Shown: positions 9,110 through 27,372, counted from the stretch's first letter. The stretch is 64,000 nt of DNA from Sulfurovaceae bacterium (GCA_028715055.1 JAQTLE010000001.1:62001-126000), one strand, 5' to 3'. Numbers and translations are program-made. Notes: generated from the letters alone by a model not told the origin.

Positions 9110-9640
9110 ATGGCTTATCAATGGTACGCAATACAAACTTATGCTGGTAGCGAACAAGCAGTTAAGCGAGCAATAGAACAATTGTCAATCGATTATGGTC
9201 TACAAAATCAAATTGAACAAATAGTCGTTCCAACAGAAGAAGTCATCGAAGTCAAAAATGGCGTTAAAAAGATTACAGAGCGATCACTTTATCCAGGATA
9301 TGCTTTTGCACATATAGATCTGGATACTGATCTTTGGCATAAGATACAAAGTTTACCAAAAGTATCTAGATTTATCGGTGAACAAAAGACACCAACACCA
9401 CTTAGCGAAGCGGATATCAATTTGATCTTGAGCAAACTTGAAAAAAGATCTGCTCCAAGACCAAAAGTCGACTTCGAAACTGGTGAAATGGTGCGCATCG
9501 TCGATGGACCGTTTGCGAACTTTACAGGAATGGTTGAGGAGTATGACCTAGATCATGGCAAACTCAAACTAAATGTTTCTATTTTCGGAAGAAATACACC
9601 TGTAGAAATCTTGTACACTCAAGTCGAAAAAATTATATAG
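9110..9640 (+). CDS. nusG: Transcription elongation/antitermination factor NusG
   Basis: This 176-residue protein has the NGN domain (QWYAIQTYAGSEQAVKRAIE at the start, RSLYPGYAFAHIDL near 65) and a C-terminal KOW domain (VRIVDGPFANFTGMVEEYD). NusG binds the clamp of RNA polymerase, reduces pausing and links polymerase to the ribosome or Rho. It follows secE in the usual pair. Length is normal and start AACAACAAATGGC is unambiguous. Confidence 0.98.
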   Translation: MAYQWYAIQTYAGSEQAVKRAIEQLSIDYGLQNQIEQIVVPTEEVIEVKNGVKKITERSLYPGYAFAHIDLDTDLWHKIQSLPKVSRFIGEQKTPTPLSEADINLILSKLEKRSAPRPKVDFETGEMVRIVDGPFANFTGMVEEYDLDHGKLKLNVSIFGRNTPVEILYTQVEKII

Positions 9641-9674
9641 CAATCGCTTTAATCAATAAAGAAGGAAAAACACA

Positions 9675-10100
9675 ATGGCAAAAAAGATACAAAGTAAATT
9701 TAAGCTGATTATCCCTGCTGGTGCAGCTAACCCGTCACCACCTATTGGTCCTGCATGTGGACAAAGAGGCGTAAATATTATGGAATTTTGTAAAGCTTTT
9801 AATGAGAAAACAAAAGACAAAGCAGGATTCAAAATACCTGTAATAGTTACTGTTTATTCAGATAAAACTTTTACATTTGAAACAAAACAGCCGCCAGCGA
9901 CTGATTTGATCATGCGTGCAGCAAATATCAAAAAAGGAACAAGTAATCCTATTTTGAATAAAGTTGGAAGCATAACAAAAGCTAAATTAGATGAGATCGT
10001 AGATCAAAAAATCGCTGATCTTAATACAGACGATAGAGAAATGGCAGCAAAAATTATTGCCGGTTCATGCAGAAGCATGGGAGTTGAAATCGTAGATTAA
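9675..10100 (+). CDS. rplK: Ribosomal protein L11 (uL11)
   Basis: This 141-residue protein has the N-terminal domain with the Pro-rich [22 protein letters not shown] segment that binds factors. Its C-terminal domain ends [14 protein letters not shown] and binds the GTPase-associated centre of 23S rRNA. A clear GAAGGAAAAACAC precedes the ATG. It is part of the rplK-rplA unit. Confidence 0.99.
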   Translation: MAKKIQSKFKLIIPAGAANPSPPIGPACGQRGVNIMEFCKAFNEKTKDKAGFKIPVIVTVYSDKTFTFETKQPPATDLIMRAANIKKGTSNPILNKVGSITKAKLDEIVDQKIADLNTDDREMAAKIIAGSCRSMGVEIVD

Positions 10101-10155
10101 TCTTTCACCACAGAGATTCAAAAGATTGTGGGAGCAAAATAAGCGGAGAAAAATA

Positions 10156-10860
10156 ATGGCAAAGAAACAAACAAAGAGAGCAGAAGGTCTGCTAGCTAAA
10201 ATCGATAAAACAAAAACATATAGTGTTGAAGAAGCTGTAAATCTTTTGGGCGATTTAAAATCAGCTAAATTTGATGAGACAGTTGAAGTTGCACTTAACC
10301 TAAATGTTGACCCTAGACATGCTGATCAAATGATTAGAGGTTCAGTTGTACTTCCAAACGGTACCGGTAAAGACGTACGTGTTGCAGTATTTGCAAAAGA
10401 TATCAAAGCCGACGAAGCAAGAGCTGCTGGGGCTGATCTTGTTGGAAGCGATGATTTAATTGAGCAAATCCAAAGTGGCGTTATAAACTTCGATATGGTT
10501 ATTTCGACTCCTGATATGATGGGTGTACTTGGTAAAGTTGCTAGAGTTTTGGGACCAAAAGGTCTTATGCCGAATCCAAAAACAGGCACAGTTACTATGG
10601 ATGTAACAACTGCAGTTAAAAATGCCAAAAACGGTCAAGTGAACTTCAGAGTTGATAAAAAAGGTAATATTCATGCAGGTATTGGTAAAGTTAGCTTTGA
10701 TAAACAAAAAATCAAAGAAAACCTTATTGCCTTTGTAGAAACTATCAACAAAGCAAAACCGGCAGCAGCAAAAGGTAAATATATTACTAATGCCGCTGTA
10801 TCATTAACTATGAGCCCATCAGTTAAGCTTAACACGCTTGAACTAATGGATATCAAATAA
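10156..10860 (+). CDS. rplA: Ribosomal protein L1 (uL1)
   Basis: This 234-residue protein begins [16 protein letters not shown], and the ATG at 10156 is preceded by GCGGAGAAAAATA. The frame is open further upstream to 10126, but the extra codons (WEQNKRRKI) do not match L1. Family landmarks are [31 protein letters not shown] and [14 protein letters not shown]1 forms the ribosomal L1 stalk, and in many bacteria it represses its own operon. Confidence 0.98.
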   Translation: MAKKQTKRAEGLLAKIDKTKTYSVEEAVNLLGDLKSAKFDETVEVALNLNVDPRHADQMIRGSVVLPNGTGKDVRVAVFAKDIKADEARAAGADLVGSDDLIEQIQSGVINFDMVISTPDMMGVLGKVARVLGPKGLMPNPKTGTVTMDVTTAVKNAKNGQVNFRVDKKGNIHAGIGKVSFDKQKIKENLIAFVETINKAKPAAAKGKYITNAAVSLTMSPSVKLNTLELMDIK

Positions 10861-10898
10861 TAACGCACCATTAATTAGCGTTTATCTTAGGTCTAAGA

Positions 10899-10973
10899 AT
10901 ATAGGGGCTAATGAAGCTTAATTAAAATCAAGAAAATCTTTCTTGAACATTTCCTTTTTGGAAAACCCTATAT
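10899..10973 (+). ncRNA. Probable ribosomal L10 leader RNA
   Basis: The 5' leader of rplJ can fold as a closed multibranch structure. ATATAGGG (10899-10906) pairs with CCCTATAT (10966-10973). Inside lie a perfect 8-bp hairpin (TCAAGAAA/TTTCTTGA, 10928-10946) and a TTTCC/GGAAA hairpin (10950-10964). The position and layout match the L10(L12)4-binding autoregulatory leader known upstream of rplJ in many bacteria. The pairing is read by eye and has not been tested against a covariance model. Confidence 0.55.
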
Positions 10974-10992
10974 GAGGTCGAAAGGAGAAAAG

Positions 10993-11478
10993 ATGACTAA
11001 AGCAGAAAAACAACAACTTGTTGCTGAATTAACTGGTGAGTTTAAAGATGCTAGTGCCATTATAGTTTGTGACTATAAAGGTATGACTGTTTTTGAACTT
11101 GAAAGTATCAGAAAAAATGCAAGAGAAATTGATGCTAAAGTTAAAGTTGTCAAGAACACTCTAGCTTCTATTGCACTTAAAAATGCGGAACAAGAAGAGC
11201 TTGAGCTTGTCAACACAAACTTGGTAATCTGGGGAAGCGATCAGCTTGCTACTTGTAAAATTGCCGATAAAGCAGCAACAGCGTTTAAAGACAAGTTTTC
11301 AGTAAAATCTGGTTTGTTAGAAGGCAAAGTAGCAGATGCAGCAACAATTACAGCTATGGCGAAACTTCCAGGCAGAGAAGAGCTTCTTGGTATGTTGCTT
11401 AATGTTTGGAACGGTCCGGCTAGAAGCATAGCTATCGGACTTCAAGCATTGGCTACAAAAAGAGCCGAAGAAGCTTAA
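10993..11478 (+). CDS. rplJ: Ribosomal protein L10 (uL10)
   Basis: This 161-residue protein starts at the ATG after AAAGGAGAAAAG (MTKAEKQQLVAELTGEF). It contains the rRNA-binding YKGMTVFELESIRKNARE and VKVVKNTLASIAL segments, and a C-terminal helix that binds L7/L12 dimers. The frame is open a little upstream (from 10972), but the strong ribosome-binding site decides this start. It is co-transcribed with rplL and is probably autoregulated through the structured leader. Confidence 0.97.
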   Translation: MTKAEKQQLVAELTGEFKDASAIIVCDYKGMTVFELESIRKNAREIDAKVKVVKNTLASIALKNAEQEELELVNTNLVIWGSDQLATCKIADKAATAFKDKFSVKSGLLEGKVADAATITAMAKLPGREELLGMLLNVWNGPARSIAIGLQALATKRAEEA

Positions 11479-11539
11479 TTGGTGGTATGGAGCAAATGCT
11501 CCTAGTTAAAGATTGAATATTCGTATGAAAGGAATTAAA

Positions 11540-11911
11540 ATGGCAATCACAAAAGAAGATGTAATAGAATTTATCTCTAACATGACTGTTTTAGAGTTAA
11601 GCGAACTTGTAAAAGAATTCGAAGAGAAATTTGGCGTATCAGCTCAAGCAACTGTAGTTGCTGGTGGCGGTGCAGTAGCAGCTGAAGCTGTAGAAGAAAA
11701 AACTGAGTTTAACGTAGTACTTACAAGCAGCGGTGAGAAAAAAATCAACGTAATTAAAGTTGTAAGAGAAGTTACTGGTCTTGGTCTTAAAGAGGCTAAA
11801 GATGCAGTTGAAAATGCACCAACAGTACTTAAAGAAGGTGCAAGCAAAGCAGAAGCAGAAGACATCAAGAAAAAACTTGAAGAAGCTGGCGCTTCTTGCG
11901 AACTCAAATAA
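11540..11911 (+). CDS. rplL: Ribosomal protein L7/L12 (bL12)
   Basis: This 123-residue acidic stalk protein starts at ATG 11540 after GAAAGGAATTAAA ([15 protein letters not shown]). It has an N-terminal dimerisation region, an Ala-rich hinge ([14 protein letters not shown]) and the conserved C-terminal domain ([20 protein letters not shown], ending in GASCELK), which recruits translation GTPases. The upstream in-frame codons (NIRMKGIK) overlap the ribosome-binding site and are not part of the protein. Confidence 0.98.
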   Translation: MAITKEDVIEFISNMTVLELSELVKEFEEKFGVSAQATVVAGGGAVAAEAVEEKTEFNVVLTSSGEKKINVIKVVREVTGLGLKEAKDAVENAPTVLKEGASKAEAEDIKKKLEEAGASCELK

Positions 11912-11921
11912 TTCGTTTTTC

Positions 11922-11952
11922 AGAGAAAACCTTTTGGTTTTCTCTAATATCC
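11922..11952 (+). terminator. rplL-rpoB intergenic hairpin (terminator or attenuator)
   Basis: A perfect 10-bp stem (AGAGAAAACC/GGTTTTCTCT, 11922-11945, TTTT loop) is followed by AATATCCTTTTTT. It lies 10 bases past the rplL stop and 134 bases before rpoB. In other bacteria this spacer holds a partial terminator that sets the ratio of L7/L12 to polymerase subunits. Confidence 0.75.
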
Positions 11953-12070
11953 TTTTTTAAATCTTGGAGATAGCGATAAACTATTCGGAGACATTTTCAT
12001 ACCCTACTAATAGTTTTTTTGTATGTCCTTTAATAACGCAACAAATAAATCACAATAAAAAACAACATAA

Positions 12071-20759
<8,689 letters not shown>

Positions 20760-20782
20760 TAAGTATTTGATTTAGGGTTTTT

Positions 20783-20808
20783 CTATTTTCTGGATATCCA
20801 GAAAATAG
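20783..20808. terminator. Perfect 26-bp palindrome after rpoC
   Basis: CTATTTTCTGGAT is followed directly by its reverse complement, 24 bases past the rpoC stop. There is no run of T after it, so a Rho-independent role is uncertain; it may stabilise the mRNA end. Confidence 0.5.
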
Positions 20809-20880
20809 ATCCTACTGCTCATTAAAACATTCCAAATATAGCAATATTTTAGAGGTAAGCTCAATTAAAGCTATTTTTGG

Positions 20881-20886
20881 TAAAAT
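20881..20886 (+). promoter_or_regulatory. -10 box of the rpsL-rpsG-fusA promoter
   Basis: GGTAAAATATG fits the group's gnTAnAAT-type -10 box. A transcript starting near 20893 would have a leader of about 100 bases, containing the hairpin at 20911-20946. No -35 is visible. Confidence 0.5.
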
Positions 20887-20910
20887 ATGCTCCATTTTTC
20901 TGAATTTTAT

Positions 20911-20946
20911 GCCACGGAAAGCTATTTATAGATAGTTTTCCGTGGC
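20911..20946 (+). promoter_or_regulatory. Long leader hairpin upstream of rpsL
   Basis: GCCACGGAAA (20911-20920) pairs perfectly with TTTCCGTGGC (20937-20946), and inner CTAT/ATAG pairs extend it. There is no T-run, so it is not a standard terminator. It ends 48 bases before the rpsL start and could be a binding site for an autoregulatory ribosomal protein (S7 in E. coli regulates this operon) or an mRNA-stabilising hairpin. Confidence 0.55.
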
Positions 20947-20994
20947 GTAACCACACAGATTCAATTCAAACTATAAAACACGAAAGGAAATAAA

Positions 20995-21372
20995 TTGCCA
21001 ACCATTAATCAGTTGATTCGCAAAGAGCGAAAAAAAGTGGTGAAAAAATCAAAATCACCGGCACTCGTTAAATGTCCTCAAAGAAGAGGTGTATGTACAA
21101 GGGTTTATACTACAACTCCTAAAAAACCTAACTCAGCACTTAGAAAAGTTGCTAAAGTAAGACTTACAAGCGGATTTGAAGTAATCTCTTATATCGGGGG
21201 AGAAGGCCACAACCTTCAAGAACACTCAATCGTTCTAGTTAGAGGCGGAAGAGTAAAAGACTTACCAGGTGTTAAATACCATATCGTACGTGGTGCATTG
21301 GATACAGCTGGTGTTGCAAAACGTACAGTATCTCGTTCTAAATACGGTGCAAAAAGACCAAAAGCTAAATAA
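20995..21372 (+). CDS. rpsL: Ribosomal protein S12 (uS12)
   Basis: This 125-residue protein begins (M)[14 protein letters not shown], exactly the family N-terminus. The start codon is therefore TTG at 20995, preceded by GAAAGGAAATAAA. It carries [25 protein letters not shown] and [14 protein letters not shown], the segments where streptomycin-resistance substitutions arise; the residues look wild type. S12 lies in the decoding centre. It leads the rpsL-rpsG-fusA operon. Confidence 0.98.
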   Translation: MPTINQLIRKERKKVVKKSKSPALVKCPQRRGVCTRVYTTTPKKPNSALRKVAKVRLTSGFEVISYIGGEGHNLQEHSIVLVRGGRVKDLPGVKYHIVRGALDTAGVAKRTVSRSKYGAKRPKAK

Positions 21373-21441
21373 ATAAGTTTGTCATAAGACTAAATAGCAC
21401 AGGTGTTGTCGATAATCCTTTATGGGGCAATGCTTGAGTAA

Positions 21442-21942
<501 letters not shown>

Positions 21943-21951
21943 GGAAAATTT

Positions 21952-24033
21952 ATGGCAAGATCACATCCACTTGAAAAAGTAAGAAATATTGGGATTGCAG
22001 CACACATTGATGCTGGTAAAACTACAACCACAGAGAGAATCTTGTTTTATACAGGAGTTTCACATAAAATCGGTGAAGTACATGATGGTGCTGCGACAAT
22101 GGACTGGATGGAGCAAGAGCAAGAAAGAGGTATTACCATTACCTCTGCTGCTACAACTTGTGAATGGAAAGGTACTCAGATTAATATCATAGACACTCCG
22201 GGCCACGTTGACTTTACTATCGAAGTTGAGAGATCAATGCGTGTACTTGACGGTGCAGTAGCTGTATTTTGTTCTGTTGGCGGCGTTCAGCCTCAATCAG
22301 AAACTGTATGGAGACAAGCTAACAAATACGGTGTTCCTAGAATGGTATTTGTTAATAAAATGGACAGAACCGGTGCGGATTTTTACGAAGTAGAAAGACA
22401 AATCAATGATAGACTAAAATCAAACGCTGTTCCTATTCAACTTCCAATCGGTGCTGAAGAGAATTTCAAAGGTATTATTGACCTAGTTACCATGAAAGCA
22501 ACGATCTGGGATGATGACCAAACAAAAATGGGTCAAGAATTCCAAGTAGTAGATATTCCAGCTGATATGGTCGAAAAAGCAGAAGCTTACCGCGAGAAAC
22601 TAATTGAAGCAATTTCTGAATTCGATGAAACACTTCTTGAAAAATTCATGGAAGGTATAGCTCTCACTGAAGAAGAGATCAAAGCGGGTATCAAAAAAGC
22701 TACATTGGCTATTTCTATGATCCCAATGACTTGTGGAACAGCTTTTAAAAACAAAGGTGTTCAAACTCTTCTTGACGCTGTAATTGATTATCTTCCAGCT
22801 CCTACTGAAGTAGCAGAGATGAAAGGTCAATATGAGGATGGAGACGAAGTTGTAGTAGAATCTACCGATGATGGTGTTGTTGCTGCTCTTGCATTTAAAG
22901 TAATGACAGATAAATTTGTTGGTCAGCTTACTTTCGTACGTGTTTATCGTGGTGTTCTTGAGTCTGGCTCATATGTATATAACACAACAAAAGATAAAAA
23001 AGAACGAGTTGGAAGACTTGTTAAAATGCACGCAAACAAAAGAGAAGAAATCACTGCATTATATGCTGGTGAGATAGGTGCAGTTGTAGGACTTCAATCA
23101 ACTCTTACAGGCGATACGTTGGCTGGCGATAAAGACAGAGTTATTTTGGAAAAAATGGAATTCCCTGCTCCGGTTATATCTGTTGCGGTTGAGCCAAAAA
23201 CAAAAGCTGACCAAGAAAAAATGGGTATTGCTCTTGGTAAACTTGCCGGAGAAGATCCATCATTCAGAGTTTCTACAGATGAAGAGTCTGGCCAAACACT
23301 GATCGCTGGTATGGGTGAATTACACCTTGAGATCATCGTTGATCGTATGAAAAGAGAATTCGGTGTTGAAGCAGAAGTTGGTGCTCCACAAGTTGCTTAC
23401 AGAGAAACTATCAGAAGTGCTGTAAACAAAGAGTACAAATATGCTAAACAATCAGGTGGTCGTGGACAATTTGGACATGTTTACCTCAAAATCGAGCCTC
23501 AAGAGCCAGGCAGCGGGTATACGTTTGTCGACGAGATCAAAGGTGGCGTAATTCCAAAAGAATATGTTCCTGCAGTTGACAAAGGTATCCAAGAAGCTAT
23601 GACTAGAGGTATCCAAGCTGGTTATCCGGTAGAAGATATCAAAGTTACACTTTATGATGGAAGCTACCATGAAGTTGACTCATCTGAAATGGCATTTAAA
23701 CTTGCCGGTTCTATGGGCTTTAGAGAAGGTGCAAGAGCTGCAAACCCTGTGATCTTAGAGCCTATCATGAAAGTTGAAGTAGAAGTACCAGAAGATTTCA
23801 TGGGTGATGTTATCGGCGATATTTCTAAACGTCGTGGCCAAGTAAACGGAATGAACGAAAGAAGCGGTAATAAAATTGTTGATGCTTTCGTGCCGCTCTC
23901 AGAGATGTTTGGTTACTCAACTGACCTTAGATCTATGACACAAGGCCGTGCTACGTATGCTATGGAATTCGATCACTATGAAGAAGTTCCAAACAATATC
24001 TCAAAAGAGATCATTGCAAAAAGAAACGGATAA
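21952..24033 (+). CDS. fusA: Elongation factor G
   Basis: This 693-residue translocase has the G domain motifs [23 protein letters not shown] and [10 protein letters not shown], then the domain II-V segments ending [20 protein letters not shown]. It catalyses GTP-dependent translocation on the ribosome. It is the last gene of the rpsL operon and is followed by a clear terminator. A single copy is seen here. Confidence 0.99.
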   Translation: MARSHPLEKVRNIGIAAHIDAGKTTTTERILFYTGVSHKIGEVHDGAATMDWMEQEQERGITITSAATTCEWKGTQINIIDTPGHVDFTIEVERSMRVLDGAVAVFCSVGGVQPQSETVWRQANKYGVPRMVFVNKMDRTGADFYEVERQINDRLKSNAVPIQLPIGAEENFKGIIDLVTMKATIWDDDQTKMGQEFQVVDIPADMVEKAEAYREKLIEAISEFDETLLEKFMEGIALTEEEIKAGIKKATLAISMIPMTCGTAFKNKGVQTLLDAVIDYLPAPTEVAEMKGQYEDGDEVVVESTDDGVVAALAFKVMTDKFVGQLTFVRVYRGVLESGSYVYNTTKDKKERVGRLVKMHANKREEITALYAGEIGAVVGLQSTLTGDTLAGDKDRVILEKMEFPAPVISVAVEPKTKADQEKMGIALGKLAGEDPSFRVSTDEESGQTLIAGMGELHLEIIVDRMKREFGVEAEVGAPQVAYRETIRSAVNKEYKYAKQSGGRGQFGHVYLKIEPQEPGSGYTFVDEIKGGVIPKEYVPAVDKGIQEAMTRGIQAGYPVEDIKVTLYDGSYHEVDSSEMAFKLAGSMGFREGARAANPVILEPIMKVEVEVPEDFMGDVIGDISKRRGQVNGMNERSGNKIVDAFVPLSEMFGYSTDLRSMTQGRATYAMEFDHYEEVPNNISKEIIAKRNG

Positions 24034-24059
24034 TTCTACAATAATCCACATATTTTAAA

Positions 24060-24106
24060 AGTATCTGCCTAGTTTTATACTAGCAGATACTCTCTTCCTC
24101 TTTTTC
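24060..24106 (+). terminator. Terminator after fusA
   Basis: AGTATCTG...CAGATACT encloses an inner CTAGT/ACTAG stem (24060-24091), and the T-rich tail CTCTTCCTCTTTTTC follows. It is 26 bases past the fusA stop and ends the long expression block. Confidence 0.85.
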
Positions 24107-24151
24107 TACACAATAAAATAATATAATTTATTCAAATATCGTAAAATAAGA

Positions 24152-24157
24152 TATAAT
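24152..24157 (+). promoter_or_regulatory. -10 box upstream of the glycoside hydrolase gene
   Basis: TATAAT (in AAGATATAATACG) lies 43 bases before the start codon, and AGGGG follows near 24188. The pair of genes at 24200-26230 is probably transcribed from here. Confidence 0.55.
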
Positions 24158-24199
24158 ACGCATTAATAAAATTAGTTTCAAAAAATAGGGGTATCTAAT

Positions 24200-25450
24200 A
24201 TGATAAATTCAAGTAGACATTTTACCCTAGGAAAAGTGAAACTTGCAGCCATCGTTTTTATGGTAAGTATAACAACGGTTTGGAGTTCAATGCTAACAGG
24301 GGTTGTGCTTGATAAAACTAATGCCAAACCGATCTCTTCAGCCATTATCACAGCAAATGGAAAGGAATATCGTACGGATGTCAATGGATTCTTTAGCGTT
24401 CCATCATCAGGTATTATAGGAGTGCGTGCAATAGGGCATGAACGCAAATTTTACCAAAGTGGTGGGAAAATATATTTAAATCCTGTTACGCCAAAAGCAC
24501 TTTATCTGTCAAGTTTCGGCGCCACTAGCGGTAAAATTATGAAGAATGCAAAATATCTTATTAATAACACAGAATTAAATGCGTTAGTTATCGATATTAA
24601 AATGGATCGTGGCCAAATAGCCTACAAAACTTCGAATTATTATGCTAACAATATCGGTGCTCAAAAGATGATTTTATTTAAAGATCTAAAACAATACGTG
24701 GCTAATCTAAAAAAAGATGGTATTTATACAATTGCACGCATAGTATCATTTAAGGATGCGCCGTTTGTCACAGCTTATCCACAGTATGGAGTGAAAAACA
24801 GTGATGGCTCATTGTTTAAAGACAGAGAAGGGCTATATTGGATTGATCCATCTCAAAAAAAATCATGGGAATATATAACAGCAATAGCAAAAGAGAGTGC
24901 AGAAGCAGGTTTTGATGAAATACAGTTTGATTACGTTCGCTTTCCTGACCGCAAAGGACTTCGATTTTCAGTTCAAAATACACAATCAGAACGTGTGAAA
25001 ACAATCGGTGAATTTTTGAGATATGCAAGAAGCCAATTGATTCCATACAATGTTTTTGTTTCTGCTGATATTTTTGGTTATACGAGTTGGAATGAAGGCG
25101 ATCTTGCAATAGGCCAACGATTAGATGAGATTATAAAGTATGTTGATTATATATCGCCGATGTTGTATCCAAGCGGTTTTCAATACGGAATACCTGGTTA
25201 TAAAATTCCTGTTAATGCTAATTATGAAATTGTAAATCATTCACTCAATAATGCATTGAAAAAATCCGGCGGCTCGCCATTATCATATCGTCCATGGTTG
25301 CAAGCATTTCGTGATTATGCGTTTGGCGGGCGTAACTACGGCGACAAAGAGATAAGAGATCAAATTCGTGCCAGTAAAGATTTTGGAAGCGACGGATGGA
25401 TGCTATGGAATCCACGTAATGTTTATAGTTCTGATGGACTTTCTAGGTAA
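24200..25450 (+). CDS. Exported putative glycoside hydrolase (DUF4015-type) with N-terminal carboxypeptidase-regulatory-like domain
   Basis: This is a 416-residue protein. An N-terminal hydrophobic segment (KVKLAAIVFMVSITTVWSSM, about residues 14-33) is a signal peptide or anchor. A small beta domain (TGVVLDKTNAKPISSAIITA ... VNGFFSVPSSG, about 35-90) resembles the CarboxypepD_reg/Ig-like fold. The rest matches the DUF4015 putative glycoside hydrolase barrel: LNALVIDIKMDRGQIAY, AGFDEIQFDYVRFPD, FVSADIFGYTSW, YVDYISPMLYPSGF and GSDGWMLWNPRN. Acidic residues at strand ends (DEIQFDYVRFPD) are candidate catalytic groups. The deacetylase starts 9 bases downstream, so a polysaccharide substrate outside the cytoplasm is likely; which one is unknown. 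Confidence 0.8.
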   Translation: MINSSRHFTLGKVKLAAIVFMVSITTVWSSMLTGVVLDKTNAKPISSAIITANGKEYRTDVNGFFSVPSSGIIGVRAIGHERKFYQSGGKIYLNPVTPKALYLSSFGATSGKIMKNAKYLINNTELNALVIDIKMDRGQIAYKTSNYYANNIGAQKMILFKDLKQYVANLKKDGIYTIARIVSFKDAPFVTAYPQYGVKNSDGSLFKDREGLYWIDPSQKKSWEYITAIAKESAEAGFDEIQFDYVRFPDRKGLRFSVQNTQSERVKTIGEFLRYARSQLIPYNVFVSADIFGYTSWNEGDLAIGQRLDEIIKYVDYISPMLYPSGFQYGIPGYKIPVNANYEIVNHSLNNALKKSGGSPLSYRPWLQAFRDYAFGGRNYGDKEIRDQIRASKDFGSDGWMLWNPRNVYSSDGLSR

Positions 25451-25459
25451 GGTATGTAA

Positions 25460-26230
25460 ATGTTAAAAATAGTTTTTCGTTTTATTATTGCAATTTTATT
25501 ATTTGATAGTTTTTTGTTTGGTGCAGGAGTTGAGAAAAAAATCTCTATTTTATGTTATCATCGTTTTAGCGATAATGTGCTTGATTCTATGACGATAAAA
25601 ACATCAGAATTCGCCAAGCAGTTAGCATGGCTAAAAGCTAGTGGCTATACAGTTATTCCTCTTGATAATGCGGTAAGATATTTGAAAGGTGAGATTAAAA
25701 ATATCCCTGCCAAGTCAGTTGTAATTACTGCAGACGATGGCCATAAAAGCATATATACCGATATGGCGCCGCTTGTGAAACAATATCATATTCCTGTCAC
25801 TCTTTTTATTTATCCAAGTGCAATTTCTAATGCCGATTATGCTATGACATGGAAACAACTGCATGAACTTGAAGCTACAAAGCTTTTTATTGTCGAATCC
25901 CATACATATTGGCATCCAAATTTTAAAGTTGAAAAGAAAAGACTATCACCTGAGGAATATTCAAAATTCGTAGATAAGCAGCTGATAGGATCTAAAAAAG
26001 TTTTGGAAGAAAAAATGGGCCATGAAATAAAATATCTTGCTTGGACATTTGGGATATATGATAATGAACTTGAAGCTAAAGCGTCACAATCAGGCTATAA
26101 TGCTGCGTTGACGATCGAGAGACGGCAAGCAACTTCGCATGATGCAATAATGGCATTGCCTCGTTATATGATAGTGAGTATATATGATATCACAGCGTTT
26201 AAGAAGATTGTGAGCGGGAATATAAAATAA
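25460..26230 (+). CDS. Exported polysaccharide deacetylase (CE4/NodB-like)
   Basis: This 256-residue protein has an N-terminal signal peptide (FIIAILLFDSFLFGAG). It then has a NodB-homology domain: ISILCYHRFSD, the metal-binding motif ITADDGHKS (a TFDDG variant with Ala in place of Phe) and the zinc His pair in SHTYWHP (SHxxxHP). AWTFGIYDN follows near 192. Such enzymes remove acetyl groups from GlcNAc-type polymers. It follows the glycoside hydrolase gene by 9 bases. Deacetylase plus GH barrel is the domain pair of PgaB, here split in two genes in the reverse order. Confidence 0.85.
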   Translation: MLKIVFRFIIAILLFDSFLFGAGVEKKISILCYHRFSDNVLDSMTIKTSEFAKQLAWLKASGYTVIPLDNAVRYLKGEIKNIPAKSVVITADDGHKSIYTDMAPLVKQYHIPVTLFIYPSAISNADYAMTWKQLHELEATKLFIVESHTYWHPNFKVEKKRLSPEEYSKFVDKQLIGSKKVLEEKMGHEIKYLAWTFGIYDNELEAKASQSGYNAALTIERRQATSHDAIMALPRYMIVSIYDITAFKKIVSGNIK

Positions 26231-26297
26231 TACGTAGACATAAAATCGTTTTTATTTAGCGTATTATGTATTTCCTGTAAATAACAAGAAAATTGAT

Positions 26298-26585
26298 CTA
26301 TCCAAGCATAGATTTTTTTTGGAATTGTTTTGTAATAATTTCATAAAAAATTGCTCTGTATTTATTTCTATTATTTCTTCCTATTTTTCTGCAGGCTGCC
26401 TTGAAAGCGGCATCCATTTCACAATCACTAATATTTACTTCATACTTTTTTATTAAAAAATTGGTCTCCAAAATGTTTTTAGGACATATTTGTGTTTGGT
26501 TATCGATATTGTACATAATCGAACTAAGTCCAAATTCTGCGGTATTTGCAATGTGCAGAGTAATATTTTCTTCTTTTTCACCCAT
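26298..26585 (-). CDS. Hypothetical protein, 95 residues
   Basis: I do not recognise this protein. The ATG at 26585 is preceded by AAAGGAATTTACA, a good ribosome-binding site. The product is soluble, with two cysteines in the last half and a basic helical C-terminal region (CRKIGRNNRNKYRAIFYEI). It contains no signal peptide or membrane segment. It is convergent with the deacetylase gene and upstream of nothing obvious. Coding is likely from the ribosome-binding site and residue make-up; the function is unknown. Confidence 0.5.
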   Translation of the reverse strand: MGEKEENITLHIANTAEFGLSSIMYNIDNQTQICPKNILETNFLIKKYEVNISDCEMDAAFKAACRKIGRNNRNKYRAIFYEIITKQFQKKSMLG

Positions 26586-26676
26586 TGTAAATTCCTTTGA
26601 TTAAAATGTTAAGATTATTATATCATATTCTAAATTTTATTTATAGTAATTTTTAAGCATTACTTATGATATATGT

Positions 26677-26910
26677 TTAAAACTTATCATTATCATTATT
26701 GCCAAACAATATCCAATCCATATTTTCATTATTTTTATGCGAAAAATATGCGATTGCTTCAAATGGAATTTTCTTTCTTTTTTTAATCACGGCGAAGTAT
26801 TGCGGATCAAGATCAAGTGCTATGGCAATGTCTTTGTCGTATACCTTTTTTGTTTCCACGTCGCGGGATATTATTTCTTTTAATCTTCCTATAATTTCTT
26901 CAAATTGCAT
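26677..26910 (-). CDS. Small helix-turn-helix protein, phage CI repressor-like
   Basis: A 77-residue protein has the pattern of the phage CI-repressor helix-turn-helix family: FEEIIGRLKEIIS, DKDIAIALDLDPQYFAVIKKR (helix-turn-helix, about residues 25-45), KIPFEAIAYFSHKNNENMDWILFG. This end corresponds to the DNA-binding domain only; there is no peptidase or dimerisation domain. Proteins like this are common stand-alone regulators in Campylobacterota. No other phage genes are nearby. Its targets are unknown, and the adjacent queF operon is only a candidate. Confidence 0.7.
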   Translation of the reverse strand: MQFEEIIGRLKEIISRDVETKKVYDKDIAIALDLDPQYFAVIKKRKKIPFEAIAYFSHKNNENMDWILFGNNDNDKF

Positions 26911-26968
26911 AATTTATTTCTTTTTTATTTGGTTAAAGAAATAATAATTTAAAAAAGTGAAAGATGCC

Positions 26969-26995
26969 AAAATCATGACAAAATGTCATGATTTT
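26969..26995. terminator. Terminator hairpin at the queF end
   Basis: A perfect 12-bp stem (AAAATCATGACA/TGTCATGATTTT) with an AAA loop begins at the queF stop codon. It reads into T-rich sequence in the queF direction. It would end the gyrB-EAL-queF transcript. Confidence 0.65.
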
Positions 26996-27372
26996 TAGAA
27001 ATCAGCACTATCGATAGCAATGATTGTGTGCACATTACCTCTAGGATTGAAATCAGCCGTTAGCTTCATCCACTTAGGCGACAAATTCTTATATAATGCG
27101 TCAAAAATCTCATTTGCTGAATTTTCATGAGAGATATGACGATTCATAAATGAGTTAATATATAATTTAAGTGCTTTGAGTTCTATTACTTTGTCATTGG
27201 GCTGATATTCTAATGTGAGTTTAGCAAAATCAGGATATCCTGAACGTGGGCACTTACACATAAATTCCGGCAGTTCAATAGATATAATATAGTTTTTTTT
27301 ATGCTCATTCGGCCAATAGTTTTCGTCATTTTGAATATCAAAATCTACAATTTCTTTTTCACCATATTTCAT
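26995..27372 (-). CDS. queF: NADPH-dependent 7-cyano-7-deazaguanine reductase QueF
   Basis: This 125-residue protein is the short (type I, unimodular) form of QueF. It reduces preQ0 to preQ1 in queuosine tRNA modification. It shows the substrate-thioimide cysteine region [16 protein letters not shown] and the QueF signature [20 protein letters not shown], followed by [14 protein letters not shown]. Its ATG overlaps the end of the EAL-domain gene by 4 bases, which makes co-translation likely. Other queuosine genes are not in the window. Confidence 0.95.
   Translation of the reverse strand: MKYGEKEIVDFDIQNDENYWPNEHKKNYIISIELPEFMCKCPRSGYPDFAKLTLEYQPNDKVIELKALKLYINSFMNRHISHENSANEIFDALYKNLSPKWMKLTADFNPRGNVHTIIAIDSADF

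Noticed and set aside
20783-20808. Rho-independent terminator of rpoC as a firm call
   Set aside because: The palindrome is perfect but has no T-run on either side in the rpoC direction, so it is listed only with moderate confidence.
26677-26910. Prophage remnant around the CI-like gene
   Set aside because: No integrase, attachment repeat or structural gene lies nearby; the small helix-turn-helix gene is flanked by housekeeping genes.
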